Source: a virus. From it: a DNA stretch of 21,166 nucleotides. Position 1 is the stretch's first letter, and the number at the start of each line of letters is the position of its first letter. A program made the position numbers and the translations under genes. The notes under the pieces were generated by a model. It was given only the letters and a program-made list of their open reading frames with translations. It ran no database searches and had not been told where the DNA came from. Positions 4,865 through 12,141 of the stretch are shown in pieces. The DNA lies in IMG/VR virus record IMGVR_UViG_3300009085_000021, positions 1-21,166 of that record; one strand, 5' to 3'.

Positions 4865-5204
4865 TTTGTGTTTTGGCTATTATTGCGGCAGCGTCTTCTT
4901 CGGTTATCAGGGTTGTATTCCAAGTGGTTAGTTTAGCGTCTGAGGTTAGGTAGCTGCCGCCTTGGTTGCCGGTTATTTCGGCTACCCGTTTGTTTATTTC
5001 TGCGACTTTGCGGCAGCATTGGCTTTCCATCCCTTCCATGAACATTGTCAAATAGGTTAGGCTGGTTATGACTATTAAGATGGCGAGTATTAGGCGCATT
5101 TGTTCAAAGCGTTTGCACATCGGGCATTCGGGGTGGCTGTAAAAGTATTGGTCGTTAAATTCGCCGAACCGCACCCAAAAACTTTTATTCTTTTTTTGGT
5201 TCAT
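4812..5204 (-). CDS. Membrane protein with cytoplasmic CxxC and outer coil
   Basis: 130 residues. A basic N-terminal region with CPMC (residues 27-30) precedes one membrane helix at about 38-57 (LILAILIVITSLTYLTMFM), then CC at 63-64, a short coiled-coil-like stretch and a Ser/Thr/Asn-rich C-terminus with N-glycosylation sequons (NTT, NIT). The topology is probably N-in/C-out. The 3' end overlaps the lipoprotein gene by 53 bp and the 5' end overlaps the gene at 5185 by 20 bp. No family was recognised. Confidence 0.75.
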   Translation of the reverse strand: MNQKKNKSFWVRFGEFNDQYFYSHPECPMCKRFEQMRLILAILIVITSLTYLTMFMEGMESQCCRKVAEINKRVAEITGNQGGSYLTSDAKLTTWNTTLITEEDAAAIIAKTQNENHIKATIGNITVNNM

Positions 5205-5379
5205 CCTCTACTTCCTTACTATCAATAAGCTGTGTTAAGGTGCATGTGCCGGGGTGTATGCGGGTAATGTGGAAATTATATTCTTTAGCGTTTTCTTCCG
5301 GGGACGGTTTGATAATCAACGAAACCACTATGCCTTCTTTGCTGGTTTGCACACCGAATATTTCCGCTTCATACTCCAT
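5185..5379 (-). CDS. Small hypothetical beta protein
   Basis: 64 residues, alternating beta pattern (MEYEAEIFGVQ, GIVVSLIIKP, EYNFHITRIHPGT) and an acidic tail (DSKEVEDEPKKE). It has a strong ribosome site GGAGGT about 8 bases upstream on the minus strand. It is cytoplasmic by sequence, and no family was recognised. Confidence 0.75.
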   Translation of the reverse strand: MEYEAEIFGVQTSKEGIVVSLIIKPSPEENAKEYNFHITRIHPGTCTLTQLIDSKEVEDEPKKE

Positions 5380-5384
5380 TTTTT

Positions 5385-5810
5385 TTACCTCCTAAACTTG
5401 TTATATGGGTTATCGTCTTTGTCTAAGACTTTGATAAGGCCGCTTTTCACCAGCACATAAGAGTATACCCGCCATTTATCGTATATTTCTGTGCTAGGGG
5501 TCCGCCCCGTCAAAGCGTTAAATAATTGTTTTTGTAGGTCGGCGGTGTCTTTGAAATCTTTGTTTTTCACCTCATCCAATTCTTTTCTGATGTTTGGGAG
5601 GTTTTCGCTGAGGCTAAGACATTGGATAAAGTATTCTATGCCTATTCTGCGTTTGCGGTTCTCTTCTTTTTTGTTCCCTTGAAAATGGTTTAAGACCGCA
5701 GACGATAATAAGGGGCCGGTCAAAACATAGTATTCCTGGATTTTCAGGTTTATGTATGTTCCGCTTTGGCGGATGAACTCGTTGTATCCGGCTCCGGCGT
5801 CGGCGGCCAT
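5385..5810 (-). CDS. Hypothetical helical protein
   Basis: 141 residues, alpha-helical and lysine-rich, without membrane segments. The centre (ENLPNIRKELDEVKNKDFKDTADLQKQLF) is highly charged and coiled-coil-like; the C-terminal part (WRVYSYVLVKSGLIKVLD) could be a winged-helix-like end but this is not firm. One base separates its start from the stop of the 253-residue gene. No family was recognised. Confidence 0.78.
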   Translation of the reverse strand: MAADAGAGYNEFIRQSGTYINLKIQEYYVLTGPLLSSAVLNHFQGNKKEENRKRRIGIEYFIQCLSLSENLPNIRKELDEVKNKDFKDTADLQKQLFNALTGRTPSTEIYDKWRVYSYVLVKSGLIKVLDKDDNPYNKFRR

Positions 5811-5811
5811 C

Positions 5812-6573
5812 CTATTTTATCACGCCTCCCACTTGGCTTACCATTGGCAGCGTGGTTGATGTCACCGACTGGGCTGGTTGTACTATGCTGCTAATGTCTG
5901 CGCCCGTCGCCGCCAACTTAGCCAGTATTATCCCTTTTTCTGTTTCGCATGCTTGGGCTGTGGCCCATGCGGCGGGGCTGCTCCATATTTTGTCGTATAA
6001 GACGATGGTGCCGACTAATACTATACCGAATATTATCATTATGGATGTTAGGTTTTCGCGGATGAACTGCCAAGTGCCGCGGGGTTCTTGTTTTCGTAGT
6101 GTGGTGACTACGCCTTTGGCGAAGCTGACTTCTTCTATGCTGGTAACATATGCGGGGGTTGCGCCGGTGCTGCCTCCTTGCAGTAGGCTGTCCAAGTCTA
6201 CCATGCTGCCGCCGCTGTTGATGTCGCTTATTAGTCCGAGGCGGACTTTCATCGGGCCTACGCCGGTGCCGCCGCGTTTGACCTCATAGGTTAGGATGAT
6301 TGGTTTGCCGTCTTTGTCTTTGCCCATGTTTAGCTTCCAACTGTTAGGGATAGTCTTATCAACTTCCGCCAGCTGTAGCATCCAGTTACCGTCGGCGGTT
6401 CGGCGAATAAACCCTGGCACTTTGAACAAACCCATTTTTATCCACATCCAAGTTATGTCCCAGGTGAAAAAATAGAGGAACGCGTTTTCCAAAAACCACA
6501 AAACGGTTATGAAACTGGTCACTATCGTTATCGCATCCAAAATCGTGTTTATGTCCAAGTTTATTGCAGTCAT
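5812..6573 (-). CDS. Two-helix membrane protein with internal soluble domain
   Basis: 253 residues. The N-terminus is a hydrophobic, aromatic segment (about 12-46, AITIVTSFITVLWFLENAFLYFF), followed by a soluble beta-rich domain of about 120 residues (PGFIRRTADGNWMLQLAEVDKTIP onwards), a second helix at about 178-195 (SIMIIFGIVLVGTIVLYDKIW) and a Thr/Ser-rich tail. It starts directly after the stop of the proline-rich gene, so the two are probably made together. It could be a virion membrane component or an assembly factor; the family is not recognised. Confidence 0.8.
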   Translation of the reverse strand: MTAINLDINTILDAITIVTSFITVLWFLENAFLYFFTWDITWMWIKMGLFKVPGFIRRTADGNWMLQLAEVDKTIPNSWKLNMGKDKDGKPIILTYEVKRGGTGVGPMKVRLGLISDINSGGSMVDLDSLLQGGSTGATPAYVTSIEEVSFAKGVVTTLRKQEPRGTWQFIRENLTSIMIIFGIVLVGTIVLYDKIWSSPAAWATAQACETEKGIILAKLAATGADISSIVQPAQSVTSTTLPMVSQVGGVIK

Positions 6574-7131
6574 CTAAAACCAGCTCCCATTTTGTTTTGG
6601 CGGCGCAGCCTGCTGCGGCTCCAACCGTCCAGCCATGCTAATCTGTGTGATAGTGGTCCGTTGTTTGCTGTGCATCCCGTCTTTGGCTTGGGTTGCTAGG
6701 TCGCGGCCGTAGATGGCGGCTTGGTCGATGTCCCATACGCCGCGGCCGTGTTCTTTGTTTAATTCGTCGGCGGGGGTGAACATTTTAGCCTTGATTTTTG
6801 TCAGGAGGATGTCCAGGTCCCGGACCCTTAAATCGGTTTCGCTCATGTTGGCGTTAATGACTTGTTTGCCTACGATAGCGTACATGTTGCGTTTCATCCC
6901 TAATGGTACGTCACCTTTTAGGATGGTTTGTTTGGTGTCGGGGTCTTTGATTTCTAGGAAGGTTTCGTGTTCTGCCAGCCAGCGTTCTATTTCTAGGTTT
7001 GGGCTTGGCGGTTCACCCATGGCGGGGTTGGGGGCGTCATCATATATGGGGGGTTCCATGGGTTGCGTCTGTGGGGGGGGTTGGTCCATTGGTGGCGGCT
7101 GCGGTTTCCGGCTAATAAAGGGTATGTTCAT
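6574..7131 (-). CDS. Proline-rich hypothetical protein
   Basis: 185 residues. Residues about 8-45 are a proline-rich low-complexity region (PQPPPMDQPPPQTQPMEPP). The rest is a folded-looking alpha/beta part (LEIERWLAEHETFLEIKDPDTKQTILKGDVPLGM..., then AIYGRDLATQAKDGMHSKQRTTITQISMAGR). It ends in a UAG directly before the ATG of the 253-residue gene, and its ATG overlaps the stop of the first gene of the operon (ATGA). The proline tail may bind a partner, possibly the adjacent membrane protein. No family was recognised. Confidence 0.8.
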   Translation of the reverse strand: MNIPFISRKPQPPPMDQPPPQTQPMEPPIYDDAPNPAMGEPPSPNLEIERWLAEHETFLEIKDPDTKQTILKGDVPLGMKRNMYAIVGKQVINANMSETDLRVRDLDILLTKIKAKMFTPADELNKEHGRGVWDIDQAAIYGRDLATQAKDGMHSKQRTTITQISMAGRLEPQQAAPPKQNGSWF

Positions 7132-7388
7132 ATTATACCTAGTTTTTGGAGTTTGTTTGTTATTGCTTTGTCGAGGTCTTCGGTTATCATTTGGTCATAG
7201 GTTTTTCCGTGCGTGTTCTGGTGGAACATGGTTAATGTGTGTACTCGGTCCGCGAAACTTTGCCCTATTAGTTTTCGGTTGATGTATTCGATGTCTTGTT
7301 CGTAGAGGCGTTGGACGCTTATATTATCCTTCTCCAACATAACCATGTAAATCCCAGTAAATGATTGTATACGGTGGGTAATGGGCAA
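7128..7388 (-). CDS. Hypothetical protein, first gene of minus operon
   Basis: 86 residues, helical, with no membrane segment. The only good TATA box upstream (7404-7411) lies about 15 bases from ATG 7386-7388, too close for a normal archaeal start site, so transcription may start near 7380. The real translation start may then be one of the internal ATGs at residue 15 or 17 (7346 or 7340), giving 72 or 70 residues. No family was recognised. Confidence 0.72.
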   Translation of the reverse strand: MPITHRIQSFTGIYMVMLEKDNISVQRLYEQDIEYINRKLIGQSFADRVHTLTMFHQNTHGKTYDQMITEDLDKAITNKLQKLGII

Positions 7389-7400
7389 TAACTATTATTG

Positions 7401-7412
7401 TTTTTTAAATAC
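7401..7412. promoter_or_regulatory. TATA box of the capsid-gene / divergent promoter
   Basis: TTTAAATA at 7404-7411, within an AT-rich run between the divergent operons. On the plus strand an archaeal start 25-27 bases downstream would fall near 7433, about 33 bases before the capsid ATG. The reverse complement also reads as a TATA-like element, so it may fire both ways. Confidence 0.6.
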
Positions 7413-7435
7413 CCCCTTACGGCAGGATTCTATAT

Positions 7436-7451
7436 GGGAAACACTTTTCCC
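7436..7451 (+). promoter_or_regulatory. 5' untranslated hairpin before capsid gene
   Basis: GGGAAA (7436-7441) pairs perfectly with TTTCCC (7446-7451) across a CACT loop. It begins within a few bases of the predicted transcript start and ends directly before the ribosome site GGAGGT (7452-7457). A stabilising 5' hairpin on a highly expressed capsid mRNA, or a translation control element, is plausible. Confidence 0.5.
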
Positions 7452-7465
7452 GGAGGTAAACAGAT

Positions 7466-7723
7466 ATGAAGCAGCTTAAGAAGAAAGGGCAGGCGGCCGC
7501 AGGGATGGCGATTACAATAGCCACAATGGCGATTGTGCTTATTGTCGTCGTTATCGTAGTCGGCAACCTGACATCGAACCTAACGGTTCCCGCAGGCAGC
7601 GCGACGGCCGCGTACAATAACGTGACTTATTACACGTGGACGGGGCTAACACTCGTAGCCATAGGTATAATCCTGGTCGCGGGCATGGGCCTAATCTTCA
7701 TGCTAACGCGTGGAGGCCGCTAG
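7466..7723 (+). CDS. Putative major capsid protein 1 (two-helix, spindle-virus type)
   Basis: 85 residues: short basic N-terminus (MKQLKKKGQAAAG), hydrophobic helix about 14-33, a small polar loop with N-glycosylation sequons (NLT, NVT), a second helix about 58-79, and a basic end (LTRGGR). This two-helix plan and size match the major coat proteins of spindle-shaped archaeal viruses. It aligns along its length with the tandem gene at 7731. The KKKGQAAAG start resembles the class III (prepilin-peptidase) signal of archaeal pilins, cut between G and Q, so processing is possible. Strong GGAGGT ribosome site, own promoter and shared terminator suggest high expression. A pilin-like surface protein is the main alternative. 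Confidence 0.68.
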   Translation: MKQLKKKGQAAAGMAITIATMAIVLIVVVIVVGNLTSNLTVPAGSATAAYNNVTYYTWTGLTLVAIGIILVAGMGLIFMLTRGGR

Positions 7724-7730
7724 ACCTAAA

Positions 7731-7994
7731 ATGCCGCTTCAGAACCGTGGCAACGCGGCGGCGCAGATGGGCATTACCATCGCCACCGTCGCGGTTGTGC
7801 TGATAGTTTGCACAGTCGTATTAGGGCAGTTATTCACAACCGCCACTGATATGGCGAGTGTGACTTCAGCTACGGGAATGGCGGTAGCAAACGTTAGCCT
7901 ATACACTTGGCAGGGCATAACGCTTGTCGCAATCGGCATAATCTTGATGGCCGGAATGGGCTTGATATTTATGCTGACGCGTGGAGGCCGCTAA
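7731..7994 (+). CDS. Putative major capsid protein 2 (tandem paralogue)
   Basis: 87 residues from ATG 7731; a GTG at 7710 would add seven residues, but alignment with the first capsid-like protein supports the ATG. The two share the (K/N)xG(Q/N)AAAxMxITIATxAxVLIV start and an identical GMGLIFMLTRGGR end, while the middle loop diverges. The arrangement looks like an old tandem duplication. Both probably build the virion shell or envelope, perhaps in different amounts. It is followed directly by a terminator. Confidence 0.68.
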   Translation: MPLQNRGNAAAQMGITIATVAVVLIVCTVVLGQLFTTATDMASVTSATGMAVANVSLYTWQGITLVAIGIILMAGMGLIFMLTRGGR

Positions 7995-7997
7995 ACC

Positions 7998-8035
7998 TTT
8001 GGGGTAGAAAAAACTACCCCAAACCTATTTTTTTT
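7998..8035 (+). terminator. Stem-loop and T-run terminator after capsid genes
   Basis: TTTGGGGTAG (7998-8007) pairs perfectly with CTACCCCAAA (8014-8023) across a six-A loop, followed by a run of eight T at 8028-8035. It lies 4 bases after the second capsid stop and would separate abundant capsid mRNA from the downstream operon. Confidence 0.75.
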
Positions 8036-8045
8036 ATTATTTATA
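8035..8045 (+). promoter_or_regulatory. Possible TATA box for the structural operon
   Basis: The AT-rich sequence TTATTATTTATAG lies about 30-38 bases before ATG 8074. A start 25-27 bases downstream would give a very short leader. Because it overlaps the terminator T-run the call is weak. Confidence 0.35.
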
Positions 8046-8073
8046 GTAGTATGCCCATAATATCCATTCTGAG

Positions 8074-8421
8074 ATGGAAAACACGCTATATTTAGCGTTG
8101 CTGTTTTTTGCCTTTACGCTGACGCTTTTAAGTTTCATAAAAAACAAAACAATAGCGTTAAGACTGTTCAGCGCCATGGCGTTAATCGCCGCCGCCATCG
8201 CCGGATTAGGCGAACCCTTCCTATATGTTGGCTTCGGCAGCGTGAACGTAATCACCTACGCCAGCTCCCAGGCCGGGGACCCTGGCAGGACTTTGGAGCC
8301 GTGGGTTTGTTTAATGTATGGTTTAATGGGGTTTGTTCAACTGCTCATAACCGTGTATTTAGCCATCGACTACGGACAACGCGCCGCCATGAACCAAAAT
8401 GTGCCGGAGGTGGAGGTATAA
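8074..8421 (+). CDS. Multi-helix membrane protein
   Basis: 115 residues with three to four hydrophobic segments: about 4-22 (LYLALLFFAFTLTLLSFI), 28-46 (ALRLFSAMALIAAAIAG), a weaker one near 50-62, and 77-98 (WVCLMYGLMGFVQLLITVYLAI), ending in a charged tail. It lies between the capsid genes and the largest structural-type gene, so a minor virion membrane protein is likely. The TAA (8419-8421) is one base before the next ATG, and its last codons contain that gene's ribosome site. Confidence 0.78.
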   Translation: MENTLYLALLFFAFTLTLLSFIKNKTIALRLFSAMALIAAAIAGLGEPFLYVGFGSVNVITYASSQAGDPGRTLEPWVCLMYGLMGFVQLLITVYLAIDYGQRAAMNQNVPEVEV

Positions 8422-8422
8422 G

Positions 8423-11080
8423 ATGGCCGCATATGTTCGCAGTATACCTTCCCGTTCAGCGGTTGTTGTTCCAGTGCCGGGTAGTGTGGACGAGCCGGTT
8501 CCGGATGTGGAGCCTAACATACAACAGAACCCGCAGGGATGGTTTCAGTATAATCTCCGGCGGTTGGGGAATACTGCCGCCAATCGGCAGGCTTTAAGTT
8601 GGCAGATGCGGCAGGCGGGTGTGGGGTTTGTTGATAGTACTGGTAAATGGTATGGGACCACTGGACGCGGCGGCGGTACTGAGTATCATACGGAACTAAA
8701 AGAGCGTGTGCAGCGTGAGAAGGTGGAGCGGCAGCGCCAATATGAGATACAGAATAAGCAGGACATTGATGCGGCAGTCGATGCGGAGGTGCAGCGGATT
8801 GAAACCAAGTACAGTAACCGCGGCGTTTATCGATTGGATGCGCCACCTTATTTCGTCAGTGAAACCGGCCGAGAAAACATCCGCCGAAACATACTATTGT
8901 ATGGCAGCCCAATCAGTCCGATGCGTCGTACCAATCCCCGCGACCCATACTATGAGAAGCCGCCGGAGCCAGTAACTTATCCAAGTTATAGCCGGGAAGC
9001 GGCGCGGGCGCAGATGGAGAAAGAAATAGATTATCGCCAAAGCAGATATAATGTTTTCCGTAATCCACAGGGGGAAAGCGGAATAACCAGTTACCCCTAC
9101 GCAAAATATTTGATAAGCCGCAACACGGTGGATTTTGGCGGAGTGATGGGCGGTGAACTGAAACCGGGCAGCGCCATTGACCAAGGGTTTGAAAACATGT
9201 TCAGCCGCCGCCGACAAAGATACATTGCGACAGAAAACATACCTTCTTATCAGGTTGATGCATCCACACCCTTCGAGCCAGTGAAGCCGGAGGAGGACAG
9301 GGCAACTCCTCCGGCCGAGGCCCAGGCGTTTGATATACCAGAGCAGTTTAACAGTTTCTTTGCTGCCGCCGAGTTTGTTGGGTTGAAACCGCCGGAGGGG
9401 GTGGAGGTGTCGCGGCCGGAGCAGCGGCAAATAGTGGAGATGAGTATACTGCCGGGTATAGAGTTTGGGCGGTTGTTTTCTGGGAAACCAGAGGCCCCGG
9501 AAGGATACGAAGTTGATGTGCCGCAGGGTACGGGGTGGAGTGTCTACGCCCCAGGCACAGTGCCTTTTGTTAGCCGCCAAAGCGCAGAAACATATTCTAC
9601 CCAACCAGATGTTTTAGGAACGGCTGCGACGGCTGCGGTAATCTTTGGCAGCGGCCTACTGAAAGCCGGGGAAGTCAGTAAAAATAGTGGGTGGTTGAAG
9701 ACGTTGGCGTTTGGGAAAGAAGTTTTCAAAACCGGGGCCAGCCTAAAAATCGGCTACGAAATGATAGGCGGATATGTCAGCCAAAACATAATAAACCCAA
9801 TAGTAGGCCAAGCATACTATGACATAGGCCGCGGCGCAGACAAGTTAGGCCCGTATGCGGGAACATTTGTTAAGGCGGCGGTGCTTAGTCCCGGCGGTGC
9901 CGGAATGTTTTATGGTATGCGGGCGGTAGGTTATTTGGCACCGTATACGGGGTTAGTGTCAAAAAAAGAGGGTGGGGCGGTGGCGATGTTTGTTAGACAA
10001 TCCCCCCAGACATATTTTAGCCCTCAAGGTTCTGCCGCAGATTTCACCCGGTTTATGTTAGGGGAAGGTGCGCGGCTTTATGCGGGCGGAATAGTCTACG
10101 GCGGAATAGGTGTATTGGGGCGGAGGATAGCCAACTTTAAACTGCCAACCAACATTAAAGGAAAAATAATCTACCAAGCCCAAAACTTTAAATTCAAAAA
10201 CCCGTTCAAAATACCGCCAGAAGAATATATTAAACGCCCAAGCATGCGAGTAGGAAATTGGGAAGTTACCGCACAAGTAGGCAACCAGATAAGGCGGACC
10301 GGCTTCGCCAAAAAAATGCCGGGAACACAGTTAAGCAGGTTTGGCGGCAAAAAAATCTTCACAAATTGGAAGCCAACCTACAATTATGCCCGCGCCGACG
10401 CAACACCGTGGAGTGTGCAAGAACGGATGAAACGAGGCCGCTACCAGCGGGTAAGTTATGGGTGGCGTAGGCTGCCAAAGAATATGCGTGCTGCTTCGGC
10501 GGCGGAAACACCGTATAATGTGCCAGAGGATTTCCCAACCCAAAGCCGCGTTTCCGGGGCAGGTGTGAACATACCGCAAAGTGTTATTCGACAACCACAA
10601 GCAATTAAAAGTTTCCAAATGGGTTTTAGAGGTTCCGCCCGGTTTTCTTCCAATAGTTTTAGGACACAGTTTAACACGGCCATGTTTAAGCCCCAGGTTG
10701 GCGGGTTAAAAGAAATAAGCCGATTAGGCAACATAAAATCCAATTTACAAATCAGCAGCCAATTATCCGCTAATCGTTTGGGGAATGTTAATGTGTTTCA
10801 AACAATGTATCGCGCCAGCAGTTTTAACGCTAATCAGTTTGGCAACCGAAACATGGCCAGCTACAAATACGAATACAAATACGAATACAAAACACCGTAT
10901 GTTCCGCCTTATGTTCCAAAGTTAAGGTTGCCCACATTTGGCGCAGGAAGTAGAAACGGTGGTCGTGGTCGGTGGCGTTTTAGTTTTGGGCGTTTTAATC
11001 CGTTGGCTAAGTTGAGTTTGTTCGGCTCACCAAGTAAAAAGAAAAAAAGGAGGAGGAGGATAAAACATGGTCGGGCATAG
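8423..11080 (+). CDS. Large structural-type protein with basic C-terminus
   Basis: 885 residues from ATG 8423, which follows GGAGGT at 8412-8417 by five bases; an ATG at 8399 in frame lacks a site. The N-terminal third is charged and helical with arginine/tyrosine-rich segments (residues about 60-200). The middle, about 390-560, has a glycine/alanine-rich, weakly hydrophobic region (TAATAAVIFGSGLLKAGE; GPYAGTFVKAAVLSPGGAGM). A YKYEYKYEYK repeat lies at about 813-822 and the last 15 residues are a strongly basic tail (PSKKKKRRRRIKHGRA). There is no signal peptide. Large proteins next to the coat genes in spindle-shaped viruses are structural, and the tail may bind DNA. This is an inference; no family was recognised. 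Confidence 0.8.
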   Translation: MAAYVRSIPSRSAVVVPVPGSVDEPVPDVEPNIQQNPQGWFQYNLRRLGNTAANRQALSWQMRQAGVGFVDSTGKWYGTTGRGGGTEYHTELKERVQREKVERQRQYEIQNKQDIDAAVDAEVQRIETKYSNRGVYRLDAPPYFVSETGRENIRRNILLYGSPISPMRRTNPRDPYYEKPPEPVTYPSYSREAARAQMEKEIDYRQSRYNVFRNPQGESGITSYPYAKYLISRNTVDFGGVMGGELKPGSAIDQGFENMFSRRRQRYIATENIPSYQVDASTPFEPVKPEEDRATPPAEAQAFDIPEQFNSFFAAAEFVGLKPPEGVEVSRPEQRQIVEMSILPGIEFGRLFSGKPEAPEGYEVDVPQGTGWSVYAPGTVPFVSRQSAETYSTQPDVLGTAATAAVIFGSGLLKAGEVSKNSGWLKTLAFGKEVFKTGASLKIGYEMIGGYVSQNIINPIVGQAYYDIGRGADKLGPYAGTFVKAAVLSPGGAGMFYGMRAVGYLAPYTGLVSKKEGGAVAMFVRQSPQTYFSPQGSAADFTRFMLGEGARLYAGGIVYGGIGVLGRRIANFKLPTNIKGKIIYQAQNFKFKNPFKIPPEEYIKRPSMRVGNWEVTAQVGNQIRRTGFAKKMPGTQLSRFGGKKIFTNWKPTYNYARADATPWSVQERMKRGRYQRVSYGWRRLPKNMRAASAAETPYNVPEDFPTQSRVSGAGVNIPQSVIRQPQAIKSFQMGFRGSARFSSNSFRTQFNTAMFKPQVGGLKEISRLGNIKSNLQISSQLSANRLGNVNVFQTMYRASSFNANQFGNRNMASYKYEYKYEYKTPYVPPYVPKLRLPTFGAGSRNGGRGRWRFSFGRFNPLAKLSLFGSPSKKKKRRRRIKHGRA
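10863..10890 (+). repeat. Tandem TACAAATACGAA repeat
   Basis: A 12-bp unit repeated slightly more than twice inside the large structural gene, encoding YKYEYKYEYK. It looks like local slippage or a short beta-repeat before the proline-rich C-terminal region. Confidence 0.6.
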
Positions 11081-11195
11081 GTGTAGGAGTAAGGGAACAG
11101 CGAAAGAATACGCGGCACGGTTGAGGAAGAAAGGCTTTAAAGCAAGCGTCTACAAACGCGGCACCGGATACGGCGTCAGCGTAAGAAGAAAATGA
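11067..11195 (+). CDS. Small basic protein
   Basis: 42 residues, very basic (YAARLRKKGFKASVYKRGTGYGVSVRRK), with a helix followed by two likely beta strands that resemble half of a SPOR-like or small nucleic-acid-binding fold. It overlaps the large structural gene by 14 bp, with that gene's GGAGGAGGA as ribosome site, and its TGA overlaps the next ATG. It may bind nucleic acid; the assignment is tentative. Confidence 0.65.
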   Translation: MVGHRCRSKGTAKEYAARLRKKGFKASVYKRGTGYGVSVRRK

Positions 11196-11338
11196 AAGTT
11201 TGGGGATGGGCAGGATATAAGGACTATAATGCATTAGCAAAAAGAGGAAAATATTATTGTGCATCCTGCGGGAAACAAATGAAAAAACACCATTTTAGCG
11301 GGCATTGTCGTACTTGCCGAAAAAAAGGTTTAGACTAA
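11192..11338 (+). CDS. Mini zinc-ribbon protein
   Basis: 48 residues with CASC (residues 23-26) and CRTC (39-42), plus histidines between them (KKHHFSGH), giving a zinc-ribbon-like site in a basic protein. The start overlaps the upstream TGA and the TAA overlaps the next ATG (TAATG). It sits within the structural operon, unlike the other mini-ribbons, so it may act late, for example in packaging or late transcription. Confidence 0.72.
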   Translation: MKVWGWAGYKDYNALAKRGKYYCASCGKQMKKHHFSGHCRTCRKKGLD

Positions 11339-11604
11339 TGAACTTTTTTATTGGTAGTCGGGGTATGAGTAATGGGTATGCGGTTTTTCTAGCATTGATA
11401 GGGTTACTAATGTCCGGCTTCACCATTAGTATCTTAGACCAATTACTTATGGGCGACATGTGGAATATCAACGTCAATAACGGATTGAATGGGACCATCC
11501 TGAACATATTCGCCTTTCTATGGGGCCTCATACCCATACTCATCGTCGGCACCGCCATATTAGGTGTAATAGCGAACAGTCACAGAACCAAAAATGAGAT
11601 GTAA
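11338..11604 (+). CDS. Two-helix membrane protein
   Basis: 88 residues from ATG 11338. Two hydrophobic segments, about 14-33 (YAVFLALIGLLMSGFTISIL) and 57-80 (ILNIFAFLWGLIPILIVGTAIL), flank an outward loop with two N-glycosylation sequons. It overlaps the next membrane gene by 11 bp. It is probably a minor envelope protein; a longer in-frame start at 11305 would run through the zinc-ribbon gene and is not favoured. Confidence 0.72.
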   Translation: MNFFIGSRGMSNGYAVFLALIGLLMSGFTISILDQLLMGDMWNINVNNGLNGTILNIFAFLWGLIPILIVGTAILGVIANSHRTKNEM

Positions 11605-11884
11605 CCGGGGCAACATCGCCCCCCACGACTGGATAGTAGCCCTCAGCCTTTTCGCTATGAGCTATTTAGTGTTTAGTTATACGTCGCCGATTGTTTCCGC
11701 TTTGATTGCGGCAACCGGAAACATGGGGTTGCCAGCCGCAGCCACCAACGTCTTAACCTATGCTGAAACAATGTACCAGTATGGTTTGGTGGTGTCGGCA
11801 ATAACCGCCATACTATACCTTATCCTGTCAGCTATTAGGACCGAGGAAGAGGACCGTATGATGCCCTATGGAGGCTACCAATGA
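11594..11884 (+). CDS. Two-helix membrane protein
   Basis: 96 residues with hydrophobic segments at about 14-40 (IVALSLFAMSYLVFSYTSPIVSALIAATG) and 63-80 (YGLVVSAITAILYLILSAI), ending in an acidic/polar tail. It resembles the preceding gene in size and plan, and the two may form a pair in the envelope. The TGA (11882-11884) overlaps the ATG of the ribbon-helix-helix gene. Confidence 0.72.
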   Translation: MRCNRGNIAPHDWIVALSLFAMSYLVFSYTSPIVSALIAATGNMGLPAAATNVLTYAETMYQYGLVVSAITAILYLILSAIRTEEEDRMMPYGGYQ

Positions 11885-12141
11885 CACAAAAAAACGTGCT
11901 TCCAGTGACGTTCAAGCTTTCACAGGCGGCGAAGGATGGGTTAGAGTGTGCGTTTTCCAAGAGGTACACCTCATTTTCCGAGGGGGTACGGGGTGTACTA
12001 GAGGAATGGTTGCTCAAAGATACAGCCCAAACCACACAAGAAGAGTTAAAACGCCTTGAAACAGCCCTAGAACACGAAATAAAGATAGTGCGCCTTATGC
12101 GCCAAAACATAGAAAACCAAATAATAGAGGTAAAACTATGA
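11881..12141 (+). CDS. Ribbon-helix-helix regulator with coiled-coil tail
   Basis: 86 residues. The start, VLPVTFKLSQAAKDGLECAFSKRYTSFSEGVRGVLEEWL, follows the ribbon-helix-helix pattern: a beta strand with alternating side chains, helix 1, a turn with S-x-S-E-G and helix 2. Residues about 50-80 form a long charged helix (TTQEELKRLETALEHEIKIVRLMRQNIENQ) that may tetramerise the dimer. It should bind DNA as a dimer, repressing or activating viral promoters. Lying inside the late operon it could give feedback control. Both ends overlap neighbours by ATGA. Confidence 0.75.
   Translation: MTQKNVLPVTFKLSQAAKDGLECAFSKRYTSFSEGVRGVLEEWLLKDTAQTTQEELKRLETALEHEIKIVRLMRQNIENQIIEVKL

Noticed and set aside
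5852-6289. Plus-strand frame opposite the 253-residue membrane protein
   Set aside because: It has no neighbouring plus-strand genes or ribosome site, while the minus-strand gene fits a continuous coupled operon.
6713-7282. Plus-strand frame of 189 codons across two minus-strand genes
   Set aside because: It spans the join of two coupled minus-strand genes and has Gly/Ser/Arg-rich composition typical of antisense reading.
8894-9604. Minus-strand frame of 236 codons under the large structural gene
   Set aside because: It opposes a long gene with a strong ribosome site; the peptide is Arg/His/Leu-rich without domain pattern, typical of an antisense shadow.
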